From NCBI GenBank assembly GCA_002419365.1, contig DIGA01000114.1, positions 1-28,809 on the forward strand: a stretch of 28,809 bases of DNA, given 5' to 3'. Source of the DNA: Mageeibacillus sp. UBA5734 (GTDB lineage Bacteria; Bacillota; Clostridia; Saccharofermentanales; UBA5734). Shown piece after piece: positions 23,802 to 28,809 of the stretch; positions within the stretch are counted from its first letter, which is position 1; the number at the start of each line of letters is the position of its first letter. Made by a program: the position numbers and the translations under genes. The notes beneath the pieces are model-generated. The model saw only the letters and a list, made by a program, of their open reading frames with translations. It was not told where the DNA came from and did no database searches.

Positions 23802-24647
23802 TTGCTCAAGCTCTTCGCCGCATTGTTCATGTTGCTTGACCACATCGGATTTTACTACAGCGATGTCCTGCCTGGTACCTTGGTCATGGCCCTGCGCCTG
23901 TCCGGCCGGCTGGCATTCCCTTTGTTTGCCTGGTCGGTGGCCCGCGGCTTTCGCCGGACACACAGCCTGATGGTTTATTTCCTGCGGATGACCGCCTTTG
24001 CCCTGATCGCGCAAGCCATCATCCAGCAAGGCAATCAGTGGATCGGTCTGCATATGCAGTGGACCAATGTCCTGGTTACGTTCGCTCTGGCCATAGTCGC
24101 CCTGGCTGGATACCGGCTGGCCCGAGACTCCAGCCGCGACCTGATCGCCAGCCTGCGCCCCATCCCGGCTGCACCCAACACGGTGCCTGTGCGGCCGATC
24201 CCCCCCCGCTTCGATCTCAAGATCAGTCCTGGCGGGATCACGCTGGATGCCCGGACAGGCCTGATCCTTGGCAGCATCGCATTATTGGCAGCCTTGCTTG
24301 CTGCCGAGGCATTGCACGCCGATTACGGGGCTTACGGCATCCTGACCGTAGTCTTGCTGGATGCCGCCACTCACCGGGTCGACGAAGCCCATTGGGAGCA
24401 ACGCCTGTTCCAGTATCTGCTGCCATTGAACATCCTCTTTCTTATGACTCGCATGCTGACCGCCAGCGCACCCGTCTACTGGGCGGTGATGCAGCTGGCC
24501 TCGCTTGCTGCCGTGCCTTTGATGGTCGCGTTCCAGCGTGACCGGAAACCATCCCGCTGGCTGAAATACGGTTTCTACCTGTTCTATCCGCTGCATATCC
24601 TGGCCCTGTGTGCCCTGCGCATGGCTTTGCTGGGGCCTTTGCCCTGA
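23802..24647 (+). CDS. TraX family membrane acyltransferase-like protein
   Basis: A 281-residue polytopic membrane protein of the TraX family, with DHIG at 13-16, RLAFPLFAW near 36-44, DYGAYGI at 174-180 and FYPLH at 261-265. F-plasmid TraX acetylates pilin, but chromosomal relatives in Bacillota are common, unlinked to conjugation and have no assigned substrate. The start is probably the TTG at 23802: AAAGGCGG lies 8 nt upstream and the family begins LKL(F/I)A. A Pro/Arg-rich insert of about 45 residues (105-152) separates the third and fourth membrane segments. No conjugation genes are nearby, so it is not evidence of a plasmid. Confidence 0.85.
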   Translation: MLKLFAALFMLLDHIGFYYSDVLPGTLVMALRLSGRLAFPLFAWSVARGFRRTHSLMVYFLRMTAFALIAQAIIQQGNQWIGLHMQWTNVLVTFALAIVALAGYRLARDSSRDLIASLRPIPAAPNTVPVRPIPPRFDLKISPGGITLDARTGLILGSIALLAALLAAEALHADYGAYGILTVVLLDAATHRVDEAHWEQRLFQYLLPLNILFLMTRMLTASAPVYWAVMQLASLAAVPLMVAFQRDRKPSRWLKYGFYLFYPLHILALCALRMALLGPLP

Positions 24648-24707
24648 AGGTAATCCTTCATCGATGCCAGGTTCTACCTTTTATAAGTGCAAAGTGCCGG
24701 AGATTTT

Positions 24708-24715
24708 GTTAAAAT
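24708..24715 (+). promoter_or_regulatory. Possible extended -10 promoter of leuS
   Basis: TGTTAAAAT (from 24707) fits the TGn-TATAAT extended -10 form with one change. No clear -35 box was found. No T-box leader is present; only about 100 bp separate the traX-like gene and leuS. Confidence 0.4.
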
Positions 24716-24750
24716 AGCCGGGAAATCTAAGCTTGAATGAGGGTATCGAC

Positions 24751-27222
24751 ATGGCATATTCCGTTGAAATCGACCGCAAATGGCAGGACTACTGGGAACA
24801 ATCCGGCCTGAACCATTTCAATCCCGAGCGCCAGGAGAAGAAGCTCTACGTCCTGGAAATGTTCTCCTATCCTTCCGGCGCCAATCTCCATGTCGGCCAC
24901 TGGTACAATTACGCACTCTCCGATTCCTGGGCCCGCATGAAAAAGATGCAGGGCTACGAGGTCTTCCAGCCGATGGGATTTGATGCCTTTGGCTTGCCAG
25001 CTGAAAACTATGCCATCAAAACGGGCATCCACCCCTTGGACAGCACACACAGCAACATCCGCACGATGGAAAAACAGCTGCGTGAGATGGGCGGCATGTT
25101 TGACTGGGATGCCGAACTGGCAACCTGCGAACCGGAATACTACCGCTGGAACCAGTGGCTGTTCCTCCAGCTCTACAAGAATGGCCTGGCCTACCGGAAA
25201 AATGCGCCGGTCAACTGGTGCCCCAACTGCAACACCGTCCTGGCCAACGAACAAGTCGATGAAGGCGCCTGCGAGCGCTGTGGCACCGAAGTGACGCGCA
25301 AGAACCTGACCCAGTGGTTTTTCCGCATCACCGCCTATGCCCAGGAACTGCTCGACTGCCTTCCCACCCTCGACTGGCCGGAAAAGACCAAGAAAATCCA
25401 GACCAACTGGATCGGTCGTTCCGAAGGTGCCGAGCTGGTCTTTGGTGCCGAAACAAATGGCCAGGCGACGCTCGATCACGATGGCAACCCAGTCAGTCTC
25501 AAGGTTTTCACCACCCGGGCGGATACCGTCATGGGTGTCACCTATGTCGTCGTCGCACCGGAAAGCGAACTGTGCCATGTCCTGACGACGGACGAGCATC
25601 GCTCTGCCGTCGAAGCCTACATCGCCGACACCCGCAAAGTGTCCGACATCGACCGCATGTCGACCGTCCGCGAGAAGACCGGGGTCTTCACCGGCTCCTA
25701 TGCCATCCATCCACTCACCGGAGCCAAGGTTCCGATCTGGGCTGCCGACTATGTCATTGCTGGCTACGGCACGGGCGTCGTCATGGCCGTCCCTGGCCAC
25801 GACGAACGCGACTTTGAGTTCGCAGAAAAGTTCAACCTGCCGATCCAGCGTGTCATCCGGAGCGCCGACGGCTCACCCGACGAACTCCCCTTCTGTGACA
25901 AAGGCAGCCTGGTCAACAGTGGCGAATTTGATGGTCTCGATTCAGCGGACGCGATCAAGGCCATCGTCCAGAAGCTCGAACCAACGGGCCAGGGCAGCCT
26001 GAAAATCAACTATCGCCTGCGTGACTGGCTGGTCTCCCGCCAACGGTACTGGGGCACCCCGATCCCGGTCGTCCATTGCCCGACCTGCGGTGTGGTGCCA
26101 GTCCCCGAGGATCAACTGCCCGTCCAGCTGCCTTACGATGTCGAGTTCCGTCCCGACGGCGAATCGCCGCTGAAAAAGTGCCGCTCCTTTATTGAAACCT
26201 CCTGCCCGACCTGCGGCGGTCCGGCTGAACGCGACCCGGACACCCTCGACACCTTTGTCTGCTCGTCGTGGTACCAGTTCCGCTATGTCGACAACAAAAA
26301 CGACACTGAACCGTTTGCCAAGGCCAAGGTTGACGCCATGTGCCCGGTCGACAAATACATCGGCGGCGCCGAGCATGCTGCGATGCACCTGCTCTATGCC
26401 CGCTTTGTCACCAAAGCCTTGCGTGACATGGGCTATCTCTCCTTTGACGAACCCTTCAAGTCCCTGGTCCACCAAGGCACCATCCTCGGTGCCGACGGCC
26501 AGAAAATGTCCAAGTCGCGTGGCAACACCATCTCACCGGATGACTACATCACCCGCCACGGTTCGGACGTTTTCCGCATGTACCTGGGTTTCGGATTCGC
26601 CTACACCGATGGCGGTCCCTGGAATGACGACGGCGTCAAGGCGATCGTCAAATATGTCAACCGGGTCGAGCGCCTGGTCGAGGAAGCCAAAGCCTGGCCT
26701 GCTCCGGCTGTTGCCGCTACACTCGACAGCGATGGCAAAGACCTGCAGTACGCCCGCCATTACGCCATCAAATCCGTCAGCACCGACGCTGAGCGTTTCC
26801 AGTTCAACACCTCGATCTCGCGCATGATGGAGCTTTTGAATGCCGTCAACAAATACCAGGGACTCGCAACCGCTGATCTGGCCCTGCTGCGATCAGTCAC
26901 GGAGGATCTGCTGCGCCTGATGGCCCCCTTTGCACCCCACTTCTGCGAAGAATCGTGGCACCAGCTCGGCTATGCGGATTCCATTTTCCGCCAGTCCTGG
27001 CCCGAGTTCGACCCGCAGGCGCTGGTCCGAGATACCATCGAAATTGCCGTCCAGACCAATGGTGTGGTCAAATTCCGCCTCGATATCCCATCCGATGCCA
27101 CTGCTGAGCAAGTCGAAACCATCGTCAAGCAGGACGAACGCACGATCGCCCTGCTCACAGGCAAGCAGCTGGTGAAATTCATCTACGTCAAGGGACGCCT
27201 GGCCAACCTGGTCGTGCGCTGA
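24751..27222 (+). CDS. leuS: Leucyl-tRNA synthetase
   Basis: Class I synthetase that charges tRNA(Leu). The 823-residue protein has the HIGH-type motif HVGH at 47-50 and the KMSKS motif at 585-589. Between them are cysteine clusters CPNC/CERC near residue 160, the editing domain with the T-rich FTTRADTVMGVTY segment near 250, and CPTCG pairs around 446 and 485. The anticodon-binding region follows, ending in KFIYVKGRLANLVVR. The ATG at 24751 has GAGGG about 8 nt upstream; an in-frame TTG at 24733 lies ahead of it. It is followed 14 nt later by a DUF5317-like gene. Confidence 0.98.
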   Translation: MAYSVEIDRKWQDYWEQSGLNHFNPERQEKKLYVLEMFSYPSGANLHVGHWYNYALSDSWARMKKMQGYEVFQPMGFDAFGLPAENYAIKTGIHPLDSTHSNIRTMEKQLREMGGMFDWDAELATCEPEYYRWNQWLFLQLYKNGLAYRKNAPVNWCPNCNTVLANEQVDEGACERCGTEVTRKNLTQWFFRITAYAQELLDCLPTLDWPEKTKKIQTNWIGRSEGAELVFGAETNGQATLDHDGNPVSLKVFTTRADTVMGVTYVVVAPESELCHVLTTDEHRSAVEAYIADTRKVSDIDRMSTVREKTGVFTGSYAIHPLTGAKVPIWAADYVIAGYGTGVVMAVPGHDERDFEFAEKFNLPIQRVIRSADGSPDELPFCDKGSLVNSGEFDGLDSADAIKAIVQKLEPTGQGSLKINYRLRDWLVSRQRYWGTPIPVVHCPTCGVVPVPEDQLPVQLPYDVEFRPDGESPLKKCRSFIETSCPTCGGPAERDPDTLDTFVCSSWYQFRYVDNKNDTEPFAKAKVDAMCPVDKYIGGAEHAAMHLLYARFVTKALRDMGYLSFDEPFKSLVHQGTILGADGQKMSKSRGNTISPDDYITRHGSDVFRMYLGFGFAYTDGGPWNDDGVKAIVKYVNRVERLVEEAKAWPAPAVAATLDSDGKDLQYARHYAIKSVSTDAERFQFNTSISRMMELLNAVNKYQGLATADLALLRSVTEDLLRLMAPFAPHFCEESWHQLGYADSIFRQSWPEFDPQALVRDTIEIAVQTNGVVKFRLDIPSDATAEQVETIVKQDERTIALLTGKQLVKFIYVKGRLANLVVR

Positions 27223-27235
27223 CCGGACCGGCTGA

Positions 27236-28000
27236 ATGATCTATCTGCTGCCGCTGATCCTGGCGATCCTGCTTGGGGCAATGCGGTCCCTGAAAGTCAA
27301 TGCCCTGATGCTCTGGGAGCTGCGCGCCGTATTCCTGTTGCCGCTGGCATTGTTTGCGACCCTGCTGCCCTATTGGCTGGGCACCTACTGGCCCAGCCTG
27401 GTCTGGACCGAAGACCGCCAGCTCCTGATGACGCTGCAGGTGCTGTCCCGCAGCCTCTTTCTTGCCTTTATCCTGATCAACCTGGTCCGGACGGCACGCC
27501 GAACCTGCTGGACCGACCTCCGGCGCCATCTGCAGGTCGCCTACCTGCGCCTGGTCCAGCGATTCAGCTCACAGCCCCACCGGATCCCGGCTGGACTGGC
27601 ACGACGGAATAAGCAGGTCCGGGATCTGTCCCCACTGCGCCTGATCGGCCTGTGCCTGGCAGTCCCCGCTCTGGTCGGCCAGATGCTGGTCCTGTGGACG
27701 AACCAGGGTTACTGGCCGTTACCGGCTGCCTATCTGGACCGGATCGATGACCCACTGCTGGCAGAAGGCATCCGGAATGGCGCTCTCCACCTGGCCCGTC
27801 TGGTGGATGAGCAGACCCGCTATGCATTCCTGGGCCGGATGATCGCCTGGCCTGATTGGTCCCGTCAACCTGTCACCCCGTCCTCTTATGTCAGCCTGAC
27901 CGACCTGATCCTCGCCCTGGCCCTGTTCCTGATCACCTTCAGCCTCTTCCCTGCCCGCAAGAGAAACCGCCACGCGAGACCTGATTCAACCAAGAAATGA
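27236..28000 (+). CDS. DUF5317-like polytopic membrane protein
   Basis: A 254-residue membrane protein with about five hydrophobic segments, at roughly residues 2-15, 30-50, 65-85, 135-155 and 220-243. The segment TNQGYWPLPAAYL followed near the end by SLTDLILALALFLI resembles the N-x-G-M-P and terminal D-x-x-L pattern of DUF5317 proteins. The match is loose, and a basic loop (about residues 88-130) makes this protein longer than usual members. No catalytic motif is visible. The ribosome binding site is weak (GGACCGG), but the 14-nt gap after leuS suggests coupling. It is followed 13 nt later by an acyltransferase-like gene. Confidence 0.65.
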   Translation: MIYLLPLILAILLGAMRSLKVNALMLWELRAVFLLPLALFATLLPYWLGTYWPSLVWTEDRQLLMTLQVLSRSLFLAFILINLVRTARRTCWTDLRRHLQVAYLRLVQRFSSQPHRIPAGLARRNKQVRDLSPLRLIGLCLAVPALVGQMLVLWTNQGYWPLPAAYLDRIDDPLLAEGIRNGALHLARLVDEQTRYAFLGRMIAWPDWSRQPVTPSSYVSLTDLILALALFLITFSLFPARKRNRHARPDSTKK

Positions 28001-28013
28001 GGACATCCCAGTC

Positions 28014-28809
28014 ATGCGTGAAACATTGTTCAGCCGACCCGATGGCAAACGCCTGCGTGACATCGATCCCTTCATGCAGTTTTTCCCCTTCATCATGAAA
28101 AACCGCAACGAGTCTGCCATCTATTTCAAGCAGGAAATCGACATCACAACGGTCAAGTCGTTCCTGCACGAGCGCAACCGGGCCTCAGTCGCCGAGGGTG
28201 GCAGCGGGATCAAGATGACCTTGTTCCATGTCATTCTGGCTGCCCTGGTCCGGATCATCGCCGAGCGGCCGCAGATGAACCGGTTCGTCGTTGGCCGCCG
28301 CGTCTACCAGCGCAACGCCATCAAACTGGCCTTTGTCATGAAGCGGGAGTTCAAGGATGATGCCAAGGAAGAGATCGTTGTGATGACCTTCGCACCAGAA
28401 GATACGCTGGATACGCTATCAGACAAACTGCAAAAGGAAATCCATCGCATCCGCTCCGAAGCTAAAAAAGACGACGTCGCTCGCAGCGGTATCGTCAACT
28501 GGTTCAACGTCCTGATGCTCCTGCCCAGATTCATCCTGCAGGGCTTTGTCTCATTCGTCACCTGGCTCGATTACCATGGCTGGCTGCCCCGCTTTGTCAT
28601 CGACCTGTCACCGATGCATACCAGTGTCTTTATCTCCAACCTGGGCAGCCTCGGTATCGACGCACCCTTCCACCACCTCTATGAATTCGGGACAACCCCC
28701 ATCTTCCTCACCATCGGTGTCAGCCAGAAAGTGCCCAAAGTCCTCCCAGACGGCACAATCGGTGTGCGCGAGGTTGTCAACCAGGCCGTCACCCTGGACG
28801 AACGGATCG
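28014..28809 (+). CDS. 2-oxoacid dehydrogenase E2-like acyltransferase (partial)
   Basis: The frame starts at the ATG 28014, with GAGGA 10 nt upstream, and stays open to the window end, giving 265 residues without the C-terminus. It resembles the catalytic domain of 2-oxoacid dehydrogenase acyltransferases and chloramphenicol acetyltransferase. Matching segments are KMTLFHVILAALVRIIAERP, SVFISNLGSLGID, FGTTPIFLTIGV and the final VTLDERI, which in the family leads into the DG active-site stretch. There is no lipoyl domain at the N-terminus and no E1 or E3 gene nearby, so it is unlikely to belong to a pyruvate dehydrogenase complex. The substrate is unknown. It is probably cotranscribed with leuS and the membrane protein. 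Confidence 0.85.
   Translation, partial: MRETLFSRPDGKRLRDIDPFMQFFPFIMKNRNESAIYFKQEIDITTVKSFLHERNRASVAEGGSGIKMTLFHVILAALVRIIAERPQMNRFVVGRRVYQRNAIKLAFVMKREFKDDAKEEIVVMTFAPEDTLDTLSDKLQKEIHRIRSEAKKDDVARSGIVNWFNVLMLLPRFILQGFVSFVTWLDYHGWLPRFVIDLSPMHTSVFISNLGSLGIDAPFHHLYEFGTTPIFLTIGVSQKVPKVLPDGTIGVREVVNQAVTLDERI

Noticed and set aside
23802..24647. Conjugative element suggested by the TraX homologue
   Set aside because: No relaxase, coupling protein or pilus gene is present; chromosomal TraX-like genes are common in Bacillota.
24648..24750. T-box leader in front of leuS
   Set aside because: The gap is only about 100 bp and no T-box sequence or specifier hairpin is visible.

Overview
Organism and overall content: this is a chromosomal housekeeping segment of a fairly G+C-rich Bacillota bacterium, most likely a Clostridia-type anaerobe. 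The evidence is gene content and order: spoVG divergent from murC, the block rplI-dnaB-tilS-hpt-ftsH, rpsF-ssb-rpsR, prfA-ywlC-ywlE, rho/rpmE/yqhQ/prmC/DUF951, a GGGtGRT protein with its Fe-S scaffold partner, and strong AGGAGG-type ribosome binding sites. Genus-level assignment is not possible from the sequence alone. No rRNA, tRNA, CRISPR, prophage or intact insertion sequence was seen. Layout, left to right: 1-367 is an AT-rich, gene-free edge holding one copy of a dispersed repeat. glpK (-) follows. spoVG (-) and murC (+) are divergent. murC converges on a five-gene minus-strand operon, rplI-dnaB-tilS-hpt-ftsH (translation, replication, tRNA decoding, purine salvage, membrane proteolysis), with a bidirectional terminator between them. 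Upstream lies rpsF-ssb-rpsR (-), with a consensus promoter and a likely S6:S18 autoregulatory leader. Next is prfA-ywlC-ywlE (-): release factor 1, the tRNA t6A enzyme and an arginine phosphatase. Divergent from prfA is a plus-strand pair, a NifU/IscU-like protein and the GGGtGRT protein, preceded by a compact leader that can fold in two mutually exclusive ways. A DUF4097 membrane-anchored repeat protein (+) follows. It converges on a minus-strand group of DUF951, prmC, yqhQ, rpmE and rho. A gene-free interval of about 790 bp (21850-22638) holds the rho promoter, phased T-tracts, short tandem repeats and a perfect 52-bp palindrome set in what look like decayed mobile-element ends. An orphan MreB/Mbl gene (-) comes next, then plus-strand traX-like, leuS, a DUF5317-like membrane protein and a 2-oxoacid dehydrogenase E2-like acyltransferase cut by the window end. 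How the genes fit together: most serve translation and its quality control (S6, S18, L9, L31, RF1 and its methylase PrmC, LeuRS, TilS, Sua5) or essential cell-cycle and envelope functions (DnaB, SSB, MurC, MreB, FtsH, Rho). The least understood parts are the Fe-S/GGGtGRT operon with its structured leader and the palindromic remnant region next to rho.
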